The notes under the pieces were generated by a model that was not told the origin of the DNA, ran no database searches, and worked only from the letters and a program-made list of their open reading frames with translations. Positions 25,259 to 33,765 of a stretch of 46,718 nucleotides of DNA are shown piece after piece; position 1 is the first letter of the stretch, and every line of letters starts with the position of its first letter. This DNA is from Hydrococcus sp. Prado102. GTDB lineage: Bacteria; Cyanobacteriota; Cyanobacteriia; Cyanobacteriales; Microcystaceae. Position numbers and translations under genes: made by a program. The stretch spans positions 1 through 46,718 of the forward strand of contig JALOOL010000008.1 of NCBI GenBank assembly GCA_025454425.1, given 5' to 3'.

Positions 25259-26173
25259 CTACTCCTTTTGTTCCGCGAGAGAGCTAATTCGCTTCCATTG
25301 ATTAATTAGAGGTTCCCAAAGCGCATTTGGTAAATTAGGACGAAGATAGCCAAAAGTCCAAAAAAGACGATATACAGGCGATCGCAATAACCATTCTCGT
25401 TGTTCGTCGCGATCGAGAATAAAACGTCTATCGGCTAAAATCGATCGGTAATAGGTTTCCAAAGCACCTCGCAAGGTCATTTTTCGTTCGTAAAGTTGTT
25501 GAGTTGCTAGCGCTTCTCGATAAGTTCGTTGATAGACTTTAAACAATGGCTCGTTGTGGGAGTGATAGACGGCAGCTTTTGGCTCGTAAACGATCTTGTA
25601 ACCCTTTTTTAGCATAGCTTGCGCCCATTCTTGGTCTTCATTTCCCGTCAAAGTCTCATCAAAAAGACGTTTTTCCCAATATTGACGGCGAATGGCAGAA
25701 TTGGCATTAGAAAAAGAGTAGTCGTTAAACTTTTCTGGGTTGCTTTGAAGGCGCATGCGATCGCCATAATAATCTAAATAGTCTCGTTGCACTGGCGGCC
25801 AAGCGTCGGGTTGCGGAGCTTGTTTTCCATAGACTCCAGCTATTTGAGGATTGTCGAAGTGCTGTACTAGGTGTTTGAGCCAATCGCGATCGCAAGGAAA
25901 AGCATGAGCGCTCAAAGAAATGATAATATCTGCTTTAGCTGCCTGAAATCCAATATTAAGAGAACGACCAAAGGTAAATTCTTCAGGCTTCATTTCAATT
26001 AATTTAATGTCATTTTGCTGTCGAATTATTTCCACAGTGCCATCAGTAGAACCCGAATCAACGACAATAATTTCAGTTGGCTTTAAGGATTGTTGGCGAA
26101 TTAGCTCTAAAGCTTTTGGTAAATCTTTAGCTTCGTTTTTTGTCCGTATTAAAATGCTAATAGTAGTCTCCAT
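25259..26173 (-). CDS. GT2 family glycosyltransferase
   Basis: This GT-A fold transferase (304 aa) opens 'ISILIRTKNEAKDLPKALEL' and has 'EIIVVDSGSTDGTVEIIRQ', the nucleotide-sugar-binding segment. The usual DxD region reads 'IIISLSAHAFPCDRDWLKHL', a variant typical of rhamnosyltransferase-like GT2 proteins. 'LTGNEDQEWAQAMLKKGYKI' is the ED catalytic-base motif. The C-terminal ~60 residues are basic/aromatic and may attach to the membrane. The last codons overlap the ribosome-binding site of the GT4 gene. The gap to the preceding GT2 gene is 16 bp, so these genes form one transcription unit. Confidence 0.88.
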   Translation of the reverse strand: METTISILIRTKNEAKDLPKALELIRQQSLKPTEIIVVDSGSTDGTVEIIRQQNDIKLIEMKPEEFTFGRSLNIGFQAAKADIIISLSAHAFPCDRDWLKHLVQHFDNPQIAGVYGKQAPQPDAWPPVQRDYLDYYGDRMRLQSNPEKFNDYSFSNANSAIRRQYWEKRLFDETLTGNEDQEWAQAMLKKGYKIVYEPKAAVYHSHNEPLFKVYQRTYREALATQQLYERKMTLRGALETYYRSILADRRFILDRDEQREWLLRSPVYRLFWTFGYLRPNLPNALWEPLINQWKRISSLAEQKE

Positions 26174-26189
26174 AAAGCTTTTTTTGCTA

Positions 26190-27086
26190 TTAAGGTTTTA
26201 GAGTACGAAAGAGCAGTTGCCAAGACTGACGAGAAATAGGTTTTTGCCATAAAGCTAGAAAAGCATGTTTTTTAGCCGTTGCCATGTTTCCTGCGCTTAA
26301 TGCCATTTGAGTCCAGGTACGATGACTATCGATTGGTTTTGTTTCTTTAAACCGCCATGATGGAAGCTTGACTGGTACATCCAAATTGCGACTTTTATAA
26401 GCTTCTTCTAAAACGGCAATAACTTCTTGAGTTTGCTGTTGAGCTTTAGTAAAATTAACGCTACCTAAATGAAGGCGATAATGCAGTAAAACCTCTGGCA
26501 AGTTTGCTAGTTCGCCGCATTCGGCTAACCGCAGAAAAAGATCTAAATCTTCTGTCATTTTAAACTTCTCTCGATAACCCCCGATCGCGATTAGGGGTTC
26601 TCGTCTCATCATCGCTGCGGGGTGTCTAATTGCTCCACCACATCCAGCGAGCAGTTCGGCTTCAATTTTTTTGTGATTTTGTGAAATCCCCATTTCACAG
26701 ATAGCATCTCCATCCATGTCAATCTGTAGCACCTCGCTCCCCACAATTACACACTGTGGATGAGTCTCAAGATATTCAATCTGTCGCTCGAATCGTTCTG
26801 GCATTGCAATATCGTCGGCATCCATACGAGCGATGAATTCGCCACAAGAGAGCGCTAAAGATTTATTGAGCGATTTGGTGAGTCCGCTATTTTGTTGGTC
26901 GATGAGTCGAATGCGATCGTCTTGTTTGGCGTAGTTTTCTAAAATAGATAGCGAGCGATCGCTCGAACCGTCATTAATAATAATAAATTCAAAATCTTTA
27001 AATGTCTGCGCCAAAATACTATCTACTGCTTTTTCGAGGTAGCGATCGCCATTATAAACACTCATCAACGTACTAATCTTAGGCAT
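26190..27086 (-). CDS. GT2 family glycosyltransferase
   Basis: The GT-A enzyme (298 aa) has 'STLMSVYNGDRYLEKAVDSI', 'FEFIIINDGSSDRSLSILEN' and a good DxD site 'FIARMDADDIAMPERFERQI', which coordinates the metal and the nucleotide sugar. 'KMTEDLDLFLRLAECGELAN' is the ED motif. It is closely related in motif wording to the next GT2 gene (27134-28183): both contain VYNG, QTxxDFEF and SLNKxLA. They are likely paralogues by tandem duplication that have diverged for different sugars. The spacing to that gene is 47 bp. Confidence 0.88.
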   Translation of the reverse strand: MPKISTLMSVYNGDRYLEKAVDSILAQTFKDFEFIIINDGSSDRSLSILENYAKQDDRIRLIDQQNSGLTKSLNKSLALSCGEFIARMDADDIAMPERFERQIEYLETHPQCVIVGSEVLQIDMDGDAICEMGISQNHKKIEAELLAGCGGAIRHPAAMMRREPLIAIGGYREKFKMTEDLDLFLRLAECGELANLPEVLLHYRLHLGSVNFTKAQQQTQEVIAVLEEAYKSRNLDVPVKLPSWRFKETKPIDSHRTWTQMALSAGNMATAKKHAFLALWQKPISRQSWQLLFRTLKP

Positions 27087-27133
27087 AAATCATAAATAAA
27101 TCAAATTATTTATTAATATCTCTTCAAACTATT

Positions 27134-28183
27134 TTATAACACCTTTCTCGACAATAATTGCAGTACTCTTGATGGATTCCAAGAACACGCATAAAAGAAA
27201 ATTTTAATTTTTGCCGACCAATCGGGTTTTCCTTTTATATCTTTGAGCCAGTATATATATTGTTGTCCGATCGAGTTGCGAATTTCCGACAAAATTTCGG
27301 GTTGAGGGGAATTAGGCGATAAATATTGTTTTATAAAAGCTCGATAAATTTTTTTGAGTCTGGTTTGTACGATATCTACCCTTTTAATATCTGGAAAATA
27401 AGCCGACCAGAAATGTCCTATCCAAAAACCGTGTAGTTCCTTAACCTCATTTTGTTCGAGTGCTTCATTAAGTATATTTTCAAGATTCTTCTCAACCTGC
27501 ATGAGAAGACATGCTTCTTGTTCGCCGCTTTTTTGGGCTGAAATACTTGTTTGATGGAAACGTTGTTGTAATAAAATCTCAGAAACTATAGCAATTTTGC
27601 CGACTTTGACCAAACGACACCAAAGTTCGTAGTCTTGACTGTAACGATAATTTTCGCAATAGCCTCCTAATTCTATTACAGGCTTTCGCCTAAACATAAC
27701 TTGGCTATGTCCTGCTAGGTGGTTATAAAACAAGAGATACCAAGCGACGATATCGGGAGGACAGACTCGTTGAATTTTATGTATTGGACGACCTTCCCCA
27801 TCGATTGATTCGATGTCGCAAGAACATAATACGATCTCGGCGCGTTCGTTCAAAAGCGTCGCTTGTTTTTCTAAGCGATTTGGTAGAGATACATCGTCTG
27901 CATCTTGTCTGGCAATATAGTCGCCTTGTGCTTGTGCTAGTCCTTTATTAAGGGATTTTGTTAATCCTATATTTTCTTTGTTATCAAGGAGAACGATGCG
28001 CCGATCTAAGTTAGCGTATTCAGTAAGAATTTCCCAACTATTATCAGTCGAACCATCATTAACAATAACAAACTCAAAATCTGTACGGGTTTGATTTAGT
28101 ATACTTTCTATAGACTGCCGCAAGTAACGAGAGCCGTTATAAACGGACATTACAACGCTAACTTTAGGGGCTAAATTACTCAT
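27134..28183 (-). CDS. GT2 family glycosyltransferase
   Basis: The 349-residue GT-A enzyme contains 'VSVVMSVYNGSRYLRQSIES', 'FEFVIVNDGSTDNSWEILTE', the DxD site 'YIARQDADDVSLPNRLEKQA' and the ED-type 'YRYSQDYELWCRLVKVGK'. It has a longer C-terminal tail than its paralogue at 26190-27086, ending in a hydrophobic/basic stretch that may contact the membrane. It starts 5 bp after the stop codon of the toroid-protein gene, again implying tight co-transcription. The sugar donor is unknown. Confidence 0.88.
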   Translation of the reverse strand: MSNLAPKVSVVMSVYNGSRYLRQSIESILNQTRTDFEFVIVNDGSTDNSWEILTEYANLDRRIVLLDNKENIGLTKSLNKGLAQAQGDYIARQDADDVSLPNRLEKQATLLNERAEIVLCSCDIESIDGEGRPIHKIQRVCPPDIVAWYLLFYNHLAGHSQVMFRRKPVIELGGYCENYRYSQDYELWCRLVKVGKIAIVSEILLQQRFHQTSISAQKSGEQEACLLMQVEKNLENILNEALEQNEVKELHGFWIGHFWSAYFPDIKRVDIVQTRLKKIYRAFIKQYLSPNSPQPEILSEIRNSIGQQYIYWLKDIKGKPDWSAKIKIFFYACSWNPSRVLQLLSRKVL

Positions 28184-28188
28184 ATTAG

Positions 28189-29433
28189 TTAGTACGTTGC
28201 AATAAGTTTTTGATTTAACTTTCCTACTTCTAAATTGTGATATCCCAAGAAAGGCAAGCGTCGAAAAGTAAAATTTTTATCGTTAGCATTCAGCCAATCT
28301 TGTTGTGTGGCTAAATGTAAGGCGATGAGTCGAAACCAAGTAGAAAAAGCATTGCTCTGTGCATTTTCGCAAGAAAGTAAGCGCCAGCAGACGTGGTAGG
28401 TTCCCTTAGATGACATACGGGTTGGCGATGGCAAAAATTGTGCTAGTCCCAGTTTTTTTAGAAGCTTAGCTTTTCTTCCTTCTCTAGGAAAGCTTAGGAA
28501 CTCCTTACAATTAGCAAAGCCGCCATCAGCAGAATTGTATAGTTCTAGCAAGGCATTATAAGCTTTCGTCATGGCTTTTTTTACCTCCTCGCTACGATAA
28601 TCGGTTGCCAGAGAAGCTTTTGCTAGTAAATCGATCGCATCATAATCGAGACAAGTTTGTCCGATCGCATTTCCTCCAAATAATCCATGTTGTTCTTGCA
28701 ACGATAGACACGAATCTATAATCCGTTCCACATACTGGATAGGTCGATCCCGATAGCCATAATAGAAGGTGAAATGAAAAGTTGCTGCCATCGCATTCGT
28801 CAAAGAAACTGGATGCGACCCTTCCCATAGACCCGTTTTTGGACTCTGATGTGCGTCTAGCCAATCGAGAGCGGTATCTACTATCGCTAAAAGTTCTAGC
28901 TTTTGGTGACGCTCTACATCGTGACACAACTGGCTCAACACAAACATAACTGGATTAGAATCTAGCCAAGGATTTTGCCAGGATAAAGATTCTAAATAAG
29001 GAATAATTCCATCAGCCGTGCGCTTATCTTGCAACCAATCGCGAGGCGGTGGCGGTGGCGCAGACAAAGCATCGAGTGCTTGCTGACAAATCGTAGTCGT
29101 TTCTTCTTGAAAATAAGCTAGGTCATGCTCTTCGCTAAGAATGTCTTCTGTGCGAAACAACGGGTCGCAAAAAGAACCGTCTGGTTGCACCCCAGACATC
29201 AAAAACGAAATAATTTTGTCTTTGCGTTCGTCGCTTAGTTGTTCTAATCCTTTAGTAAATTCTAGTCCGAGAACGCAATAAGAGGTTGCCATTAAGGTCG
29301 CACTTTGATGAGAAGCGAAGCGAAAACCGCCGCTTTGTTCGTCCCAAAGGCTTAAAAAATAGGAAATAGATCGGTCTTGAAGTTGTATGAGTTTTTCTAG
29401 CGAATCTAAAGACACATTTAAAGTCTTTGACAC
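28189..29433 (-). CDS. Alpha/alpha-toroid (prenyltransferase/squalene-oxidase repeat-like) protein
   Basis: The 414-residue protein is mainly helical with repeated Gly/aromatic turns: 'DEQSGGFRFASHQSATLMAT', 'GVQPDGSFCDPLF' (QW-like), 'SPKTGLWEGSHPVSLTNAMA', 'QEQHGLFGGNAIGQTCLDYD' and 'YNSADGGFANCKEF'. This pattern is that of alpha/alpha toroids such as terpene cyclases and prenyltransferase beta-subunits. No DxDD cyclase motif is seen, so a cyclase is unlikely; the toroid fold also occurs in polysaccharide lyases and glycan-processing enzymes. Its position between a methyltransferase and glycosyltransferases suggests a role in modifying or handling the glycan or its lipid carrier, which is inference. 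Confidence 0.65.
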   Translation of the reverse strand: MSKTLNVSLDSLEKLIQLQDRSISYFLSLWDEQSGGFRFASHQSATLMATSYCVLGLEFTKGLEQLSDERKDKIISFLMSGVQPDGSFCDPLFRTEDILSEEHDLAYFQEETTTICQQALDALSAPPPPPRDWLQDKRTADGIIPYLESLSWQNPWLDSNPVMFVLSQLCHDVERHQKLELLAIVDTALDWLDAHQSPKTGLWEGSHPVSLTNAMAATFHFTFYYGYRDRPIQYVERIIDSCLSLQEQHGLFGGNAIGQTCLDYDAIDLLAKASLATDYRSEEVKKAMTKAYNALLELYNSADGGFANCKEFLSFPREGRKAKLLKKLGLAQFLPSPTRMSSKGTYHVCWRLLSCENAQSNAFSTWFRLIALHLATQQDWLNANDKNFTFRRLPFLGYHNLEVGKLNQKLIATY

Positions 29434-29465
29434 TCCGTATTCTCCTATAGTTTTCCAAATATTCT

Positions 29466-30386
29466 TTAATTAACTTTAACCACCGTACAATAAACGCTCC
29501 CAATTGTTAACTCTCGCTCGGTGTATTCAGGAAATGATTCTCGTATCTGGGGCGTAAGGCGTTCTAAACCACCTTTTTTATTAATCTGATTTTCCTTCCA
29601 AATCTCAATGTGAAAGTAAGTTTCTGTTAGTTTTTTCAGATCGTCTAGTCGAATGCGATTTAATCCCCAAGCGACATATTCAGTAGGTTTTGGCTGATAG
29701 CGTAAATGATTCCAGTCAAGATATTTCTTTTGTTCGTCAGAGGTTAAATCTATATCATCTATTGTCCGAGGGGGAAGATGATGACCGTTCCAACAGTAGA
29801 AATTATGGTGGATAAATACAAAGCGTCCTCCAGGTTTCAGGAACTCAGACACCCATTTGAAGGCTCCTTCAATATCCATGAGATGCTCGGTGACGAAATT
29901 CATAGTTACAAGGTCGTATTTGATTTCTAAAGATAAGGTTTCCCAACCACCCTCATGCAGAAACAATCGGCGCTTGAATTTCTCCATGAGTTGTTCGGGT
30001 GTTACCCCCATATCTTCCATTTCCCCACGGTTGCGGAAATTTTTTGCTAAAGGCGACTTTAGAGATAACTTAAGATCGCAGCCAGTATATCGTTCGGCTC
30101 CCAGAAGGAGATAAATAGGTCCATAAAACCCCGTTCCGCATCCCAGATCGAGAATTCTTAGATCGCTAATGTCGAATTTAACAAGTGCTAGGACGCGATC
30201 GTAATAACCCATTTCAACTAAACGCATTATTAGCGGAAGTTGCCACCACATCCAAACAGGGCGATCGCGTAAGTGACGCAAGCAAGTTTTTAAGGTTTTT
30301 CGCTTGCGAGAAAGCCAAGAGCGAAATTGACGATAACTTTGTTGAGAAGGCTTTAGCCAACTATAATTTGACACTTCGATAGTCAT
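29466..30386 (-). CDS. Class I SAM-dependent methyltransferase of the polysaccharide cluster
   Basis: The 306-residue protein has motif I 'LRILDLGCGTGFYGPIYLLL' (~residue 93), the acidic 'YTGCDLKLSLKSP', motif II/III 'YDLVTMNFVTEHLMDIEGAF' and 'LKPGGRFVFIHHNFYCWNGH'. The N-terminal ~65 residues are basic and Trp-rich ('RDRPVWMWWQLPLIMRL'), perhaps membrane-peripheral. Its neighbours suggest O- or N-methylation of a sugar in the surface glycan, though methylation of another small molecule cannot be excluded. The toroid gene follows 32 bp downstream; the sulfotransferase gene is 58 bp upstream in the transcript. Confidence 0.8.
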   Translation of the reverse strand: MTIEVSNYSWLKPSQQSYRQFRSWLSRKRKTLKTCLRHLRDRPVWMWWQLPLIMRLVEMGYYDRVLALVKFDISDLRILDLGCGTGFYGPIYLLLGAERYTGCDLKLSLKSPLAKNFRNRGEMEDMGVTPEQLMEKFKRRLFLHEGGWETLSLEIKYDLVTMNFVTEHLMDIEGAFKWVSEFLKPGGRFVFIHHNFYCWNGHHLPPRTIDDIDLTSDEQKKYLDWNHLRYQPKPTEYVAWGLNRIRLDDLKKLTETYFHIEIWKENQINKKGGLERLTPQIRESFPEYTERELTIGSVYCTVVKVN

Positions 30387-30444
30387 AGATACTTAATCGT
30401 TGTGCATAAGAATATAATTGTTTTAGCTTACAGTAACTAAAACA

Positions 30445-31221
30445 CTAAAAATCATATTTAAACAATTCAATATCTTTTGAATATCTTTTCTTAACTTTAT
30501 TTTTTAAATCTTGCGTATAATAATCCCTATAAGACTTGCTGTTCTTGATTCTCGAATTTAAACTTGGTAAGGTTATATTAGTGAGTTCTAGCTTCTCACA
30601 CAGCTTTAAGAAATCTTCATTTAAATTTTCAAATTTACCAAGAAAATCTATCAGTAGTTTGCCATTGTTGTCAGTTATAAATGTATATTGAGATCGGAAA
30701 TGTGTGTCTGCATTAATATCAGGGATTTCTATCGACGCCTCAACAAACTCTTCAAATGGCATTCCAGCTTTAAAAACGCTATATTTTAGTAATCCTTTAT
30801 GTACGCCATTAATAAAAGTTGGGGGATTGACATCAGCATTCTCTTTTATTTTATCAAGATAACAAGACACTAATCTATCCCAAGGATTTCTTACAAAAGC
30901 AAATTTATAATAATCGCTGTAATTGTTAATGTTTTTCTTTGGAACAACAGGAAAAGTAGCATGTGAATGAACGAAAGTGCCTACATTAATATCAGGAGAT
31001 ATATCCATTTCTAATAAATCAGCACAAAGTTTTTTTAAACTCGTACACGCAACTTTGGGGATTGGAAAATACAACGTTTTATATTTTTCCAAGACAATAG
31101 CAGAAGATGGGTAATCTACTTTAGCAAACTTCTGTTGTATCTTCTTTTTAGCTTGGTTAACATTCTTTAATAGACGATCCACAATTGTAATTTGACTATT
31201 TTTCATCATGTTTTTAACCAC
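30445..31221 (-). CDS. Sulfotransferase family 2 protein
   Basis: This 258-residue protein resembles carbohydrate sulfotransferases (Sulfotransfer_2). The 5'-phosphosulfate-binding loop is 'FPIPKVACTSLKKLCADLL' (PKxxxTS-like, ~residue 53) and the 3'-phosphate site is 'YKFAFVRNPWDRLVSCYLDK' (RNPxxRxxS). 'DTHFRSQYTFI' near the middle is a typical catalytic-pocket segment of HNK-1/chondroitin-type enzymes. Such enzymes transfer sulfate from PAPS to a sugar hydroxyl, giving sulfated exopolysaccharide. The gene is visibly more AT-rich than its neighbours and contains no GCGATCGC, which hints at horizontal acquisition. Start may be at any of three close ATGs (31221, 31209, 31206). Confidence 0.8.
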   Translation of the reverse strand: MVKNMMKNSQITIVDRLLKNVNQAKKKIQQKFAKVDYPSSAIVLEKYKTLYFPIPKVACTSLKKLCADLLEMDISPDINVGTFVHSHATFPVVPKKNINNYSDYYKFAFVRNPWDRLVSCYLDKIKENADVNPPTFINGVHKGLLKYSVFKAGMPFEEFVEASIEIPDINADTHFRSQYTFITDNNGKLLIDFLGKFENLNEDFLKLCEKLELTNITLPSLNSRIKNSKSYRDYYTQDLKNKVKKRYSKDIELFKYDF

Positions 31222-31353
31222 CTCTGTTTTGCTTATATGTTCGATCTTTAAAGAGTTTAATGCTAGTTTTTTGATTAAAATCGAGACTTAAGGGCGCTTT
31301 GGTTGTGATTCTCTTGTTTTTAAAAATAAGGATAACTCTGAAAGATCTCAAGA

Positions 31354-32568
31354 CTAATGAGCGTTAATGATCTCCTGGTAATAGTTTAAGAGGTCTTGAA
31401 CGGTACGCTCTGGAGACAGTTCTTCTGTTTTTTGTAAAGCTGCTTGTCCGATCGCATCTAGGTTTGGATGCGTCCAAGCTTCGATAATTTTGTCGGCCAA
31501 AGCATTACTATCGCCAATAGGAACCAAAAAGCCATTTTCGCCATCGACGAGCATCTCATCAAAGCTAGCGCCTATGGTTCCAATGACGGGTTTACCTAAT
31601 GCCATTGATTCCATTAAGGTATTGGGCAAATTATCGACTAATGAGGGAAGAACTACAAGCTTAGCGCCTTTAATAATCGGATAAAGCTGGTTGTGGGGTA
31701 ATTGACTTAAGAAAATTAATCGATCCCGATTCTCTCCAGCTAAATCTAAAGCATACTCTTTCATCGACGGAGCTAGTTTGCTGGGTAAATCTAGTCCTAC
31801 GAATACTGTATGTAAATCTGGATAAGTTTTTAATACTTTGGGAAGTGCTTGCGCTAAGATATGAAACCCTTTGTGGAGTTGATAGCGACCGAAGAACATC
31901 AGATATTTTTTACCGCTCAAGCACTCATCATAGATAGAAGAATCTAAGTTGCTTGTTTCTACATAAATTGGAGTTCTAATGACTCTGACGTTAGAGATTT
32001 TGGCTTCTTCTTCTAACACCTTTTTAAGGACGTAACTCGGCCCGTAAACGTGAGGACTGATTCGATATTGCAACCATTCAAGCCATTCGATCGCTTTGGT
32101 ATCGCGATCGCGATTTACTCCTGACGACTCATTCCAAGTGGGTCGATAGCAGGAGATCATTACAACATATGGAATGCGCGTCAGAAAACTCGAAAATAAA
32201 CCGCAACCATAGGAGTTCGGAAAATGCGCGATATCAAAAGGATGCTGTTTGTGGAGTTGTTTGAGTTTGCGATAGGCTTCCCAGCTAAAATCAAGTTTTT
32301 GCGCGGTATTTTTGAGGCGATTTTTAGTTAATCGATTTAGCAATCTTTGGAAGCGACTCCCATCATACTTGACTTGAATGCGGTGAACTTGAAGACCGTC
32401 ATATTCAAAAGAATCGTTATTTTTATCGGACAGCGTAATAATATGAACTTCATGACCCAATTGGGCGATCGCTTTAAAGAGACGATACCAGTGATTTGCT
32501 ATTCCACCGCTAAAGTACTTTTCCGTCACAAACTCCATCGTAATAACGGCTATTCGTAGTTTTTGCAT
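31354..32568 (-). CDS. GT4 family glycosyltransferase
   Basis: This GT-B glycosyltransferase starts 'MQKLRIAVITMEFVTEKYFS' at 32568, preferred over an in-frame ATG three codons earlier. The acceptor loop 'GGIANHWYRLFKAIAQLGHE' and donor domain 'LMFFGRYQLHKGFHILAQAL', 'LPSLVDNLPNTLMESMALGK' (E in the PNTxMExMA motif) and 'DEMLVDGENGFLVP' are typical of GT4. It likely adds one sugar of the repeat unit. A 132-bp gap separates it from the sulfotransferase downstream, large enough for an internal promoter; the gap to the upstream GT4 gene is 55 bp. Confidence 0.87.
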   Translation of the reverse strand: MQKLRIAVITMEFVTEKYFSGGIANHWYRLFKAIAQLGHEVHIITLSDKNNDSFEYDGLQVHRIQVKYDGSRFQRLLNRLTKNRLKNTAQKLDFSWEAYRKLKQLHKQHPFDIAHFPNSYGCGLFSSFLTRIPYVVMISCYRPTWNESSGVNRDRDTKAIEWLEWLQYRISPHVYGPSYVLKKVLEEEAKISNVRVIRTPIYVETSNLDSSIYDECLSGKKYLMFFGRYQLHKGFHILAQALPKVLKTYPDLHTVFVGLDLPSKLAPSMKEYALDLAGENRDRLIFLSQLPHNQLYPIIKGAKLVVLPSLVDNLPNTLMESMALGKPVIGTIGASFDEMLVDGENGFLVPIGDSNALADKIIEAWTHPNLDAIGQAALQKTEELSPERTVQDLLNYYQEIINAH

Positions 32569-32623
32569 AGAAGTCATCCTAAACCAAAGTCTTATAAAAA
32601 TTAAGTCATAGAATTGAGGTTAT

Positions 32624-33724
32624 TTACTTTTTGAAAGCAAGTACTTTTTCATAAACTTCTAAGGTTTGAATAGCAATTTTTTCCCAACTCAGATTTTGTT
32701 CGGCAAATAATCTCGCTGCAAGACTTCGGCGCTCGATTTCTTGGGCATTATCTGCTAGCTTCAAAATAGCATCGCTCATCCCGTCTACATCGCCTACTGG
32801 CAACAAATCGGCAAAGCTGTCTCGCGTATAGTCGCTTAAACCGCCGACATCATTAGAAATTACAGGCAAACCGCAGGCGATCGCCTCTACTAAAGCATTA
32901 TTGGCGGTACAATCTAGGAGGGGTAGCACTAGCATACTCGCTCTTTGATATATTTTTAGCAGTTCTTTATCGGAAACGCCTGCATACCAGTGGACTTGTT
33001 CGTGTCTAGCCATGCGGACAAGCGAAGTATCGCCATAAGTACGGCTGTTGTAGGGAAGAATAATATCGAATTGAATTTTAGGATTTTTTGCGATAACTTT
33101 ATCGACAACGCGAGCAAGGGTTTCTGTATCTCGCAACCATCTACCAGAAAAGATACAGCGTGGTTCACTAGAATAGCGATCGCTCTCAAGAGTTTCTGTG
33201 CTTGGTTTAAAAAAGTTAAGATCTACGCCGTGTGGAATAAAATAAACGCGTCCGTTTAAGTATTGCTCGAAGTAAGTTATTTCTCGGCTACTTGGAACGA
33301 TTAATCCATCCAAAGCTGAAATACTGTCTAAATGTCGATGCCACAAACGCCACCAACTCAAAGGTTGATGAGCCGTTCCCACGATTGTAAGGGATAGGCG
33401 TTGACCCCAACCGGGCAAAATTCCTAAATTATTTTCGACATAATTAATGTGTACTATGTCAGGTTTTTGTAAAAAACTTTTTACAAAAACTTCTATCTCC
33501 GCCGCCGCACTAGAGATATCGTATTTTGGGCCAGTCTTAGTTTTAGCAGCTAGACGCGAAAGATAGCGACGGCTGACTTTTGGAAGAGAGCGATTGGTTT
33601 TTCTAAAGACGCTACGATGGTTTCCAGGCTGATGTTGGGCGATCGCGTCGCAAACTCGGTCATAGCCGCTGTGCTTGCCCATCCAGCCGAAGCGTTCGCG
33701 CAACCATAAAATATCGAGATCCAT
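32624..33724 (-). CDS. GT4 family glycosyltransferase
   Basis: The 366-residue GT-B enzyme begins 'MDLDILWLRERFGWMGKHSG', an unusual N-terminus in which the glycine loop is 'GKHSGYDRV'. The C-terminal donor domain shows 'CIFSGRWLRDTETLARVVDK', 'VHWYAGVSDKELLKIYQRAS' and 'DCTANNALVEAIACGLPVIS' (the E of 'NALVEAIACG' is the donor-binding Glu), then 'DVGGLSDYTRDSFADLLPVG'. It lies 41 bp downstream of the phosphatase gene and 55 bp before the next GT4 gene, so it is probably an early gene of the polysaccharide operon. Confidence 0.86.
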   Translation of the reverse strand: MDLDILWLRERFGWMGKHSGYDRVCDAIAQHQPGNHRSVFRKTNRSLPKVSRRYLSRLAAKTKTGPKYDISSAAAEIEVFVKSFLQKPDIVHINYVENNLGILPGWGQRLSLTIVGTAHQPLSWWRLWHRHLDSISALDGLIVPSSREITYFEQYLNGRVYFIPHGVDLNFFKPSTETLESDRYSSEPRCIFSGRWLRDTETLARVVDKVIAKNPKIQFDIILPYNSRTYGDTSLVRMARHEQVHWYAGVSDKELLKIYQRASMLVLPLLDCTANNALVEAIACGLPVISNDVGGLSDYTRDSFADLLPVGDVDGMSDAILKLADNAQEIERRSLAARLFAEQNLSWEKIAIQTLEVYEKVLAFKK

Positions 33725-33765
33725 AAATTTTATCTAGCTATTATAGTTAATCGAGATGGCGATTG

